From assembly GCF_029581195.1 (NCBI RefSeq), contig NZ_CP120737.1, positions 6,859,001-6,923,000 of the forward strand: a stretch of 64,000 bases of DNA, read 5' to 3'. The position numbers were made by a program, and so were the translations under genes. The DNA comes from Solwaraspora sp. WMMD791 (GTDB lineage: Bacteria > Actinomycetota > Actinomycetes > Mycobacteriales > Micromonosporaceae). This document shows positions 29,075-36,009 of the stretch, in pieces; the first letter of the stretch is position 1, and every line of letters begins with the position of its first letter. Under the pieces are notes generated by a model. It saw only the letters and a list, made by a program, of their open reading frames with translations. It searched no databases and was not told the origin of the DNA.

Positions 29075-30160
29075 TCAGAACGCCGGACGTGGCGGCCGGA
29101 CGTCCTGGCTGGACTCCCGCACGACCAGCTCCGGGTCGAAGACCACCTGTTCATGGCGGTGGGTGCCGGGATTGGTCGCCTCGTCGAGCAGCAGCGTCGC
29201 GGCGGTGTGGCCGAGGCGCTGCCGGGGCTGACGTACCGATGACAGCGGCACCGCGGCGGCCGCGGCGAAGTCGATGTCGTCGTAGCCGACCAGAGCGATG
29301 TCCTCGGGGACCCGGACCTGCTGGCGGGTCAGCCCCTGCAGAACGCCGAGCGCGAGCAGGTCGTTGGCGCAGAAGACGGCGGTCACCCGGGAGCTGCGGG
29401 GCACCCCGAGCACCCGGGCGGCGGCGTCGCGCCCGGCGGACACCGTCAGGCTCGGCGTGTCGAACCGGCGCAGCGCCCGCTCGCTGAGCCCGGCGTCGAC
29501 GAGCGCCGCCGCCGCTCCGGCGTACCGGTCCCGGACCTGCTCCAGGTGGGTCGGCCCACCGACGAAGGCGATCCGCCGGTGGCCGGCGTCGATCAGGTGC
29601 CGCACCGCCAGTTCGCCGCCGAGCCGGTCGTTGACCGACACCGAGCACAGGTCCGGCCGGCGGGAGCGGCGGTCCAGCAGCACCACCAGTACGCCGCGTT
29701 CCCGCAGCTGCAGCAGGCGTTCGCTGGCGTCGTCGACCGGGGTGATCAGGACACCCTGCACCCGTTGCTCCTCGAGCAGGTCGAGGTAGGCGTTCTCCCT
29801 GGTGGCGTCGCCGTCGCTGTTGCAGAAGATCACCGGCATCCCGGCGGTGCTGGTGGCCTCCTCGACGCCCCGGGCCACGTCGGTGAAGAACGGGTTCGCC
29901 ACGTCGAGGACCACCAGGCCCAGGGTGCGTCCCCGGCCCCGGCGCAACTGCCGGGCCGCGTCGTTCGGGACGAAGCCGAGTTCGCTGATGGCGGCGAGCA
30001 CCCGCGAGCGGGTGCCAGCGGCGACGATGTCCGGCCGGTTGAGCACGTTCGACACGGTGCCGACGGAGACGCCGGCGCGGGAGGCGACGTCCCGGATGCT
30101 GATAGCTGGTCCCGGCACCTGGTCTCCCCTCGACGGCGGTCCACTGACGCTGTGTGACAT
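29075..30160 (-). CDS. LacI-family regulator of the rhamnose cluster
   Basis: This 361-aa repressor has a helix-turn-helix at about 20-75 (SIRDVASRAGVSVGTVSNVLNRP, then LGFVPNDAARQLRRG hinge helix) and a sugar-binding-protein-like domain (about 78-345). It sits between the isomerase/mutarotase operon and the PmoA-like gene, and operator-like sequences lie on both sides. It is therefore probably a rhamnose-responsive repressor of both; the effector is inferred from context. The first 15 residues are unusually long for the family, and a shorter start is possible. Confidence 0.85.
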   Translation of the reverse strand: MSHSVSGPPSRGDQVPGPAISIRDVASRAGVSVGTVSNVLNRPDIVAAGTRSRVLAAISELGFVPNDAARQLRRGRGRTLGLVVLDVANPFFTDVARGVEEATSTAGMPVIFCNSDGDATRENAYLDLLEEQRVQGVLITPVDDASERLLQLRERGVLVVLLDRRSRRPDLCSVSVNDRLGGELAVRHLIDAGHRRIAFVGGPTHLEQVRDRYAGAAAALVDAGLSERALRRFDTPSLTVSAGRDAAARVLGVPRSSRVTAVFCANDLLALGVLQGLTRQQVRVPEDIALVGYDDIDFAAAAAVPLSSVRQPRQRLGHTAATLLLDEATNPGTHRHEQVVFDPELVVRESSQDVRPPRPAF

Positions 30161-30260
30161 GTCACCGCCTGCGGTCGATTATCCGTGCCGCCGATCGCTG
30201 CGGGGCAGCGGTGCCGGCGTCGGTCGCCGCCCACCGTCGGGCGGTCGACCTGGCACAATC

Positions 30261-30274
30261 GGCAAGCGCTTTCC
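30261..30274. promoter_or_regulatory. LacI-type operator before the PmoA-like gene
   Basis: GGCAAGCGCTTTCC is an almost perfect palindrome centred on AGCGCT, of the form common for LacI-family repressors. It lies 33 bp before the PmoA-like gene and about 100 bp upstream of the divergent lacI gene. Confidence 0.6.
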
Positions 30275-30306
30275 CGATGGTGGGAAAGGAGTACGGAAGG
30301 AGCCCG

Positions 30307-31152
30307 ATGACCGACAACCTGATGCTGCGGGTGGCGGGACGCCCTGTCGCCGAGTACGTGGTCCACCCCGACGTCGACCCCCGGTACTCGCCCCGGCCGT
30401 ACCTGCATCCCGTGCGTACCCTCGCCGGCGTGCCGGTGACCGACACCCTGCCGGAGGACCACCGCTGGCACCTCGGTGTCTCCGTCACGATGCAGGACGT
30501 CTCCGGGACCAATCTCTGGGGTGGCCGGACCTACGTCCGCGACGCCGGCTACACCTGGCGCGACGACCACGGTCGGATCGTCCACGACAGCTGGCTCGAC
30601 CGTGCCCCGGACGGGTTCCGGCAGCGGCTACGGTGGTGCGATCCGGCGGGCGCCACCCTGCTGACCGAGGACCGGACGGTCACCGTCGGCGAGGTCGCCG
30701 GGCACGCCACCGCCTGGCGCTTCGAGATCGGGTACTCCTTGACCGCCCCCGCCGACCGGGAGATCGTCCTTGGCAGCCCAGCGACCAACGGACGCCCCGG
30801 CGGAGCCGGGTACGGCGGCTTCTTCTGGCGGCTGGCCCCCGGCACGCCCACCGTGTTCACCGTCGACGCCGACGGTGAGGAGGCGGTCAACGGCAGCACC
30901 GCGCCGTGGGTCGCGCTGACCAGTCAGGGTGCCGACGGGTCGCCGTACACGGTGGTCTTCACCGGCCTCGGCGACGGCGACCACTGGTTCGTGCGGGCCA
31001 GCGGTTACCCGGGGGTCTGCGCGGCGTTGGCGTTCGACACCCCGGTGCCGGTGCCGGCCGGCGGGCAGCTCGCCCGACGGCACCGGGTGTACGTGGTCGA
31101 CGGGACCCTGCGGCGCCCGGACGTCGTCGCGCTGCTCACCGCCGCCGAGTGA
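30307..31152 (+). CDS. PmoA family (DUF6807) protein
   Basis: This 281-aa protein contains the family hallmarks RPYLHPVRTLAGVPVTD, EDHRWHLGVSV and GYGGFFWRLAPG. Such genes are annotated PmoA after a methane-monooxygenase neighbour, but most occur in sugar-catabolism clusters and have no proven activity. ATG 30307 follows GGAAGG; the open frame to 30154 lacks a suitable start. It lies divergent from the LacI regulator with an operator-like site between them, and probably belongs to the rhamnose regulon. Confidence 0.8.
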   Translation: MTDNLMLRVAGRPVAEYVVHPDVDPRYSPRPYLHPVRTLAGVPVTDTLPEDHRWHLGVSVTMQDVSGTNLWGGRTYVRDAGYTWRDDHGRIVHDSWLDRAPDGFRQRLRWCDPAGATLLTEDRTVTVGEVAGHATAWRFEIGYSLTAPADREIVLGSPATNGRPGGAGYGGFFWRLAPGTPTVFTVDADGEEAVNGSTAPWVALTSQGADGSPYTVVFTGLGDGDHWFVRASGYPGVCAALAFDTPVPVPAGGQLARRHRVYVVDGTLRRPDVVALLTAAE

Positions 31153-31171
31153 GTCGCTGCCCGACGTTGAT

Positions 31172-31185
31172 TGAACCGCTTCGAT
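31172..31185. promoter_or_regulatory. Second rhamnose-type operator sequence
   Basis: TGAACCGCTTCGAT differs in two bases from the operator at 28996. It lies just after the PmoA-like gene and close to the 3' end of the tetR gene, where no start codon follows. It may be an auxiliary site for looping or chance. Confidence 0.4.
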
Positions 31186-31196
31186 CGATGCGATGG

Positions 31197-31808
31197 TCAC
31201 GCCAGTTCGTTCGGTGTGCAGCCGATCTCCCGGGCGACGGCCAACCGGATCCACTCGGTGAGCTGTCGCCGGGAGACGACCCGGTCGTGCATCGTCGCCT
31301 GCACCGCGAGTCCGTCGATCAGCGCGTTGATCCGCCACGCCGCGCCCTTGGGATCCGGGCAGGTGAAGGTGCCGTCGGCGCAGCCGGTGGCGATCACTCC
31401 GGTCAGTGCCTCCTTCCACCGCAGGTCGAGATTGCGGCACACCCGGTTCAGTGCGGGGGTACGCATCGATTCGGACCAGCCGTCGATCCAGAGTGCCCAC
31501 GACTTGGCGCGGCCGGTCGGCGCGTACAACCGAATGATCTTCTTGATCTTCTCCAGTGGCCCGGCGGTCGACCGCACGACGGCGTCGAGTCTGGCCAGAT
31601 CCTGCTCGGCGGCGTACGCGAACGCCTCGGCCAGCAGCCGGTCCTTGGTCGAGAAATGGTAGAACACCAGCGCCTGACTGACCCCCGCCGCTTCGGCGAC
31701 ATCAGCGGTACGGGTGTTTGCCAGCCCGCGTTGCACGATCACCTCGCAGGCGGTCCGCAGCAGCGAGTCAAGGCGTATCTCGGCCGAACGTCTTGTCACG
31801 GCGAACAC
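31197..31808 (-). CDS. TetR-family regulator
   Basis: This 203-aa repressor has an N-terminal TetR helix-turn-helix (about 10-58, IVQRGLANTRTADVAEAAGVSQALVFYHFSTKDRLLAEAF) and a helical ligand domain of the usual size. An inverted repeat TCATCG-ATA-CGATGA lies 13 bp upstream of its start, suggesting autoregulation. No obvious target gene is next to it; the tRNA cluster follows. Confidence 0.85.
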   Translation of the reverse strand: MFAVTRRSAEIRLDSLLRTACEVIVQRGLANTRTADVAEAAGVSQALVFYHFSTKDRLLAEAFAYAAEQDLARLDAVVRSTAGPLEKIKKIIRLYAPTGRAKSWALWIDGWSESMRTPALNRVCRNLDLRWKEALTGVIATGCADGTFTCPDPKGAAWRINALIDGLAVQATMHDRVVSRRQLTEWIRLAVAREIGCTPNELA

Positions 31809-31820
31809 GGTAACGCACTA

Positions 31821-31835
31821 TCATCGATACGATGA
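31821..31835. promoter_or_regulatory. Probable autoregulatory operator of the TetR gene
   Basis: TCATCG and CGATGA arms are separated by ATA, with outer TAAC/GTTA flanks, directly upstream of the tetR start. Confidence 0.55.
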
Positions 31836-32065
31836 GTTACCAGTCAATTTCCTGACTCACGTCGGGGCGGAGATCGGCTAACCCGAACTCGCCTCGCGTG
31901 ACGGGGTCCGAGCGGGAGCCCGTCCGTGCCGCGATGGGAAGTTTGTCCAGCACATCGGCATCGGGCGCGCCGAGGTGACCCCGAGTTGGCAACCGCGCGA
32001 CGGCTCGGCTAGAGTTCTCATTCGTCGGCAGGAGCGCCCCAGCGGGGCGGGAAAGCCGAGCATAT

Positions 32066-32138
32066 GCGGACGTAGCGCAGTTGGTAGCGCATCACCTTGC
32101 CAAGGTGAGGGTCGCGGGTTCGAGTCCCGTCGTCCGCT
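32066..32138 (+). tRNA. tRNA-Gly (GCC)
   Basis: A complete cloverleaf: acceptor GCGGACG pairs with CGTCCGC, the anticodon stem-loop TCACC-TTGCCAA-GGTGA gives anticodon GCC, the T-arm is GCGGGTTCGAGTCCCGT, and the discriminator base is T. First of a three-tRNA cluster. Confidence 0.97.
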
Positions 32139-32173
32139 CGGAGATGCCACCACGACACGTCGGGGGCAACCTC

Positions 32174-32244
32174 GGTGGAGTGGCCGAGAGGCGAGGCAAC
32201 GGCCTGCAAAGCCGTGTACACGGGTTCAAATCCCGTCTCCACCT
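32174..32244 (+). tRNA. tRNA-Cys (GCA)
   Basis: Acceptor GGTGGAG pairs with CTCCACC, the anticodon loop CTGCAAA gives GCA, the T-arm is ACGGGTTCAAATCCCGT, and the discriminator is T. It lies 35 nt after tRNA-Gly. Confidence 0.96.
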
Positions 32245-32256
32245 CGTCAACAACGA

Positions 32257-32328
32257 GGGCGATTGGCGCAGTGGGAGCGCGCTTCCTTGACACGGAAGAG
32301 GTCACTGGTTCAAACCCAGTATCGCCCA
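32257..32328 (+). tRNA. tRNA-Val (GAC), site of the ICE insertion
   Basis: Acceptor GGGCGAT pairs with ATCGCCC, the anticodon loop TTGACAC gives GAC, and the T-arm is ACTGGTTCAAACCCAGT. The discriminator is A, followed by an encoded CCA (32329-32331). The integrase gene begins 156 nt downstream on the opposite strand, so the 3' half of this tRNA is the probable attL. Confidence 0.97.
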
Positions 32329-32351
32329 CCAGCTGTACGAGCACGTCACGT

Positions 32352-32381
32352 GGCCCGTTGCCGGACATCCGGTAACGGGCC
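32352..32381. terminator. Terminator between tRNA-Val and integrase
   Basis: Arms GGCCCGTT-CCGG and CCGG-AACGGGCC with one mismatched pair and an ACAT loop. It serves the tRNA operon, the converging integrase gene, or both. Confidence 0.65.
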
Positions 32382-32486
32382 TACTGCTGTCGCGGCCCTT
32401 ACCGGGGGAGCGCAGGGGGAGCGGGTCCGCTCCCTGGGGGTGACAGCTTCCGTTAACCGACTGTCCTGCTCCACGGTGAGCACTTC
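32382..32486. other. Left-end arm region of the ICE (attL side)
   Basis: The 105 bp between terminator and integrase stop contain a direct repeat GGGGGAGCG (32404, 32415) and a perfect inverted repeat GGGAGCGG/CCGCTCCC (32417-32434). They also contain a CACTT/AAGTG pair near 32465-32485. Such repeats next to an attachment site may be arm-type sites for the integrase or the Xis-like protein; no coding is seen. Confidence 0.4.
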
Positions 32487-33602
32487 CTAGTGCGAAGTGT
32501 TGTCACCCCAGGGTCGGGGTGTCCGCTCCCACCGTGCCTGCAGTCTGTCGGCGAGCCGCTGCTCGACGGTAGGGCTGACGTGGCTGTAGATGCCCCGGAT
32601 GCCGGGGAGGCGGTGGCCGAGTCGCTTGGCTTGGGCGACCTCGGGTACGTCGTCTTCGATGAGCCAGGTCTTGTGGCTGTGCCGTAGGTCGTGGAAGTGG
32701 AGTCCTCGGATGATGGCGGGGATGCCGTTGGTGGGGTCGCCGTCGGTGGCGGGTCGCCAGTGGCGGCGGTGGAAGCTGGAGCGGCGGTGTAGGCCGCCGT
32801 CGCGGCCGGTGAAGACGTGGTCGTGGTCATGGCTGTCGAGGTGGGTGCGTAGTAGTTCGACGAGGAACGGTGGCAGGAGGATGTCGCGTACGGCTGCCGG
32901 GGTCTTCGGTGGTCCGAGGGTGAGGTGGCCGCCGACCTCGTGCAGCGCGCCTTCGTCGGGGTCGATGAGGATGCGGCCGTCGCCGAGTTTGCAGTTGGGT
33001 CGGCGTAGGCCTGCGAGTTCGCCCCAGCGCATCCCGGTGTAGGCCGCTGTGATGATCATGATGCGGTTGGGTGTGGTGACCCGGCTGGCGATCGCGTTGA
33101 CCTGTGTGGGGTTGGCCCAGGGCCGTTCGGGGCGGTGTGCGGAGGTGTTGCGGAGCCGGCGGCAGGGGTTCATGGTGATGCGGCGTTCCTCGACGGCTTC
33201 TCCCATGATCATGGAGAGCAGGCTGAGGATGCTGGCCACGGTGGAGTCGGCGCGTCGCCGGTTGAGGTCTTTGATCCACCGTTTGACGGCCATTCGGGTG
33301 ATGCCGTTGAGGGGGGTGTCGCCGAAGCGGGGCAGGATGTGGATGTCGAGGTGTGAGCGGTAGCGCTCGAAGGTGGAGGCTCCGACGTCGTGGGCGTCGA
33401 GCCACTGCTCGACCCATTCGGCGAGGGTGATCCTGCCGTGTTCCGGGTTGATGAACACGTCGCGCTGTTGGTCGGTTTCGATCGCGTTCGCGCGGGTGCT
33501 GGCGGCCGTCTTGGTGGGGTGGGTGCTGTCTGTGGCGACGCTGCCGTCGGGGTTGCGGAACCTGACGCGCCACATGTCGCCGCGCTTTTCGACCCAGGCC
33601 AT
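32487..33602 (-). CDS. int: Tyrosine site-specific integrase of the ICE
   Basis: This 371-aa tyrosine recombinase catalyses integration and excision at the adjacent tRNA-Val gene. Catalytic residues are visible: Arg192 (TGMRWGEL), His304/Arg307 (HFHDLRHSH), His330 (KRLGH) and Tyr339 (GIYSHVS). The N-terminal arm-binding domain (about 1-60) and SAM-like core-binding domain (about 60-150) are present. ATG 33602 has GGAAGG upstream; a 20-residue longer start is less likely. It ends 105 nt from the attL-side terminator, the usual arrangement for tRNA-integrating elements. Confidence 0.95.
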   Translation of the reverse strand: MAWVEKRGDMWRVRFRNPDGSVATDSTHPTKTAASTRANAIETDQQRDVFINPEHGRITLAEWVEQWLDAHDVGASTFERYRSHLDIHILPRFGDTPLNGITRMAVKRWIKDLNRRRADSTVASILSLLSMIMGEAVEERRITMNPCRRLRNTSAHRPERPWANPTQVNAIASRVTTPNRIMIITAAYTGMRWGELAGLRRPNCKLGDGRILIDPDEGALHEVGGHLTLGPPKTPAAVRDILLPPFLVELLRTHLDSHDHDHVFTGRDGGLHRRSSFHRRHWRPATDGDPTNGIPAIIRGLHFHDLRHSHKTWLIEDDVPEVAQAKRLGHRLPGIRGIYSHVSPTVEQRLADRLQARWERTPRPWGDNTSH

Positions 33603-33626
33603 GTTGGTGCCTTCCTGGTTGCTGGG

Positions 33627-33662
33627 ATGGTGGTCCGGCCGTGATCGGGGCCGGACCACCAT
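33627..33662. terminator. Hairpin between the Xis-like gene and integrase
   Basis: A perfect 14-bp stem (33627-33640 with 33649-33662) around an 8-nt loop, directly before the integrase ribosome site. It could attenuate read-through from the upstream operon into int. Confidence 0.65.
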
Positions 33663-33717
33663 GAACGCTCCCCGTGTCAGGGCGGGTCAAGCACTGCCGT
33701 CGGGGGTGGATGGACGA

Positions 33718-33930
33718 TCAGTGTTTCTGCTGTTCAGTGGGGGTTTGCGCGCCTGCCGCGATGATCGTTTTCAGGTCGGTGGGGGAGAATCGCAGGTGTT
33801 TGCCGATGAAGGTGCACGGGATGGTTCGGGCGGTGGCCTTCTTGCGGAGCCACGACGGATTGACCTGGAGGAGGACGGCGGCCTGTTCTGCGGTGTAGAG
33901 AAGTTGCGTGTCGGTCGGTTCGACGCTCAC
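33718..33930 (-). CDS. xis: AlpA/Xis-like small helix-turn-helix protein
   Basis: This 70-aa protein begins at GTG 33930, overlapping the upstream methyltransferase stop by four bases (GTGA). The core LLYTAEQAAVLLQVNPSWLRKKATARTIPCTFIGKHLRFSPTDL is a MerR/excisionase-type winged helix-turn-helix. In actinomycete ICEs such a protein next to int acts as excisionase. The longer open frame to 34563 is antisense shadow of the methyltransferase gene. Directionality-factor function is inferred from position and size. Confidence 0.85.
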   Translation of the reverse strand: MSVEPTDTQLLYTAEQAAVLLQVNPSWLRKKATARTIPCTFIGKHLRFSPTDLKTIIAAGAQTPTEQQKH

Positions 33931-34901
33931 GAGGTCTGCCTGTCCGAGACTGGTGACGAGGCTGGGACGCCGCTCAGTGGGGCTCGGAGGACCACAACGT
34001 CTTCGTGCTGGACGAGCCATTGCGGGTCGCCGGTGGCGATGGCGTCGCGGATGTTCTTCTGCTGGAAGAAGGAGGCCCGGGGGATGATTAGGCCGTCGCG
34101 GATGCCGCAGATGAGGGCGATGCATTCCTCGACGAGTTCGAGGCCGGCGTTGATGCCGGCGGCGGTGACCATGCCGGGGATGTCGATGAGTTCGCCGTGG
34201 CGGCGGTAGGGGCGGGCGGTGACGATGACGTGTCCGCCGGGCCGTAGGAGCTGGCGGGAGCCGGTGAGGATCGCGGTGAATCCGTCGGCGAGTTGGCCGT
34301 GGCTGCGGTAGGCGAGGTTGTCCCCGGCTCCGTACTTGTGGTTGAGCTTGCGGACTTTGCCGCGTCTCGGGCCGGGGGTGCGGACGTGGCCGTGGGTGGA
34401 CGATCCGTACGGCGGTGAGGTGATCACCAGGGAGACCTGTCCGTGCAGGCCCGCGGGCAGTAGAGCTGGCAGGGCGGTGGAGTCGCCGTGGAAGATCTCG
34501 CCCCGGCCTGGTGCTCCGGCTTGGACGGCGTGGCGAATGTTGTCCGCAGCCTTGGCGACCCATTCGGCTTCGTACTCGATGCCGACGCCGTGTCGGCCGA
34601 GGTGCATAGCTTCGATGACGGTGGTGCCAATGCCGGCCATGGGGTCGAGCACGACGTCGCCAGGGTTGGTGTAGGTGCGGATGGCGTACCTGGGGATGGT
34701 CGGCAGCATCTTGCCGGGGTGCTTCATCGACTCCGGGGTGTATCGACCGCGTCGCAGGTCGCGGGACGGGTGTTGGCCGGTGAGCCAGACGGAGCCGAGG
34801 TAGCCCTCGGCAAGCAGTGCCGCCAGGTCGGACCCGTCGAGGTACGGAGATTCGGAGTCAGGGGAACCGGTGGTCCGAAACGGCGGACGAGGCTCAGACA
34901 C
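33927..34901 (-). CDS. DNA (cytosine-N4 or adenine-N6) methyltransferase
   Basis: This 324-aa enzyme has catalytic motif IV TSPPYG (SPPY at 162-165) followed in sequence order by motif I earlier at DPMAGIGTT (86-94). SPPY with this order points to the N4-cytosine/N6-adenine amino-methyltransferases. The C-terminal Rossmann strands (LLRPGGHVIVTARPYR) are intact. GTG 34901 overlaps the preceding gene by 8 nt; an open frame to 34976 lacks a ribosome site. It is co-translated with a degenerate paralogue upstream and the Xis-like gene downstream, so modification is tied to the integration/excision module. No restriction endonuclease of a matched R-M pair is recognisable. Confidence 0.85.
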   Translation of the reverse strand: MSEPRPPFRTTGSPDSESPYLDGSDLAALLAEGYLGSVWLTGQHPSRDLRRGRYTPESMKHPGKMLPTIPRYAIRTYTNPGDVVLDPMAGIGTTVIEAMHLGRHGVGIEYEAEWVAKAADNIRHAVQAGAPGRGEIFHGDSTALPALLPAGLHGQVSLVITSPPYGSSTHGHVRTPGPRRGKVRKLNHKYGAGDNLAYRSHGQLADGFTAILTGSRQLLRPGGHVIVTARPYRRHGELIDIPGMVTAAGINAGLELVEECIALICGIRDGLIIPRASFFQQKNIRDAIATGDPQWLVQHEDVVVLRAPLSGVPASSPVSDRQTS

Positions 34902-35619
34902 GGGCGTACTCCTCACCGGTGGCGGTGGTCCCGAACACGACAAGGTCCCGAACGACCGGAAGGTGCCGGCCGGCAAGCAGAGCTCGCCTGTCGTCGGCCC
35001 CGTCCGGATGTGCGGGGGCGGTGCGTGGCTCGTGCTCGGGCAGCGGGACGAGGACAGCGGGGATGTTCTGGTGGTAGAAGAGCCCGGCCGCGCGGGCAGC
35101 GGCGATGACCGTGGCGCGGCGGCTGAGCTCGCCCGGCTGATGCTGTCGGGGCGGGAGTCCGACGACCAGGAAGCCGCCGGGGCGTAGCAGGGGCCGCCAG
35201 GTGATCATGGCTGTGGCCGCGTCGTCCCGGGTGAGGGGCTGTGCTCCTTCGGGCAGGCTCGCCAGGATCAGGTCGACGCCGGTGCCAGGCTGTCGTGCTG
35301 CCCGACGCTCGGACGTGAGGAGCCGCACGGCCGGGCCGTGGCGAGCGGTGGACAGCCGGGCCGGCACTCGACGCAGATACATGGTCGCGGCGAGGGTGGC
35401 GGGGTGCGCGTCGAGGTCGAGCACAGCGTCGTCGACGTTGGTGTAGCGGCGGATGAGGTAGGCGAGGTGGTTCAGAGGAAGTCCGTGCCAGTCCCTCGGC
35501 ATATGCCGGCCGAGGACACGCCGGATGTGGGTAGGCGGTAGGAGCAGACCGACTGGTACCGGCTGAGGCCGGTTACCGGGGGCGGTGGCGTGGGGCTTCG
35601 GCATGGGCGTGTGGGCCAC
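34894..35619 (-). CDS. Catalytically degenerate methyltransferase-fold partner
   Basis: This 241-aa protein aligns along its length with the following methyltransferase: IRRYTNVDDAVLDLDAHPATLAA corresponds to IRTYTNPGDVVLDPMAGIGTTVIEA, DLILASLPEG to SLVITSPPYG, and LLRPGGFLVVGLPPRQ to LLRPGGHVIVTARPYR. Both catalytic signatures are gone: motif I reads LDLDAHPATL (67-76) and motif IV reads SLPE (121-124). It is therefore probably a non-catalytic partner that binds DNA or SAM-MTase, as in heteromeric methyltransferases. GTG 35619 is chosen; ATG 35604 is possible. It is the first gene behind the shared 36-bp element. Confidence 0.75.
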   Translation of the reverse strand: MAHTPMPKPHATAPGNRPQPVPVGLLLPPTHIRRVLGRHMPRDWHGLPLNHLAYLIRRYTNVDDAVLDLDAHPATLAATMYLRRVPARLSTARHGPAVRLLTSERRAARQPGTGVDLILASLPEGAQPLTRDDAATAMITWRPLLRPGGFLVVGLPPRQHQPGELSRRATVIAAARAAGLFYHQNIPAVLVPLPEHEPRTAPAHPDGADDRRALLAGRHLPVVRDLVVFGTTATGEEYARV

Positions 35620-35638
35620 GTCCGCCGACGAGCGCTGA

Positions 35639-35674
35639 CACTAGGGGATTACAAATCCGGACCTCGGATTGGAA
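35639..35674 (-). promoter_or_regulatory. Shared 36-bp element upstream of the integration/methyltransferase operon
   Basis: Read on the minus strand, TTCCAATCC, five bases, then a 22-bp block with the inner palindrome GGATT-TGT-AATCC and ending CCCCTAGTG lies 19 bp before the start of the degenerate methyltransferase gene. The same 36 bp (33 identical) recurs at 43915-43950, in the same orientation relative to the downstream operon. Confidence 0.75.
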
Positions 35675-36009
35675 GTCCCGCCGCGCGCCGACCTTGGCGC
35701 CATGCCCGACGCCGAGGGTTGACCAAGGTCATCGGTGGTTGAACATGCAGGTCAGAGGGTGTCGGCGACGGGTTTCCGTGCAGAGCAGTGGCTTGGGCGA
35801 GTGGCGCTGAAGGACCTTGCGGTGCCGGTCGCCCCGGCGACGCATGTCCCATACTCACGATGAGTAACCGGAACTCCGTGTCCTGCGCGAATGCGTCTGC
35901 GAGCGCAACACCCACCCCGCGCCGCGACCCGCGCGGCTCGAAGGGCTCGGTGAAGATCCCGATCCGCCTCTGCCCTGTTGAGTAGGTATGCCGTCGGGGT
36001 TTTGGCCTC
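35675..36009 (-). other. Spacer with a possible gene remnant
   Basis: This 335-bp stretch holds no clear gene. On the minus strand an open frame reads RIGIFTEPFEPRGSRRGVG, then VALADAFAQDTEFRLLIVS up to about 35840, with coding-like third-position GC but no good start. It runs on into the 36-bp element to a stop at 35649. It may be a decayed gene. Confidence 0.3.
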
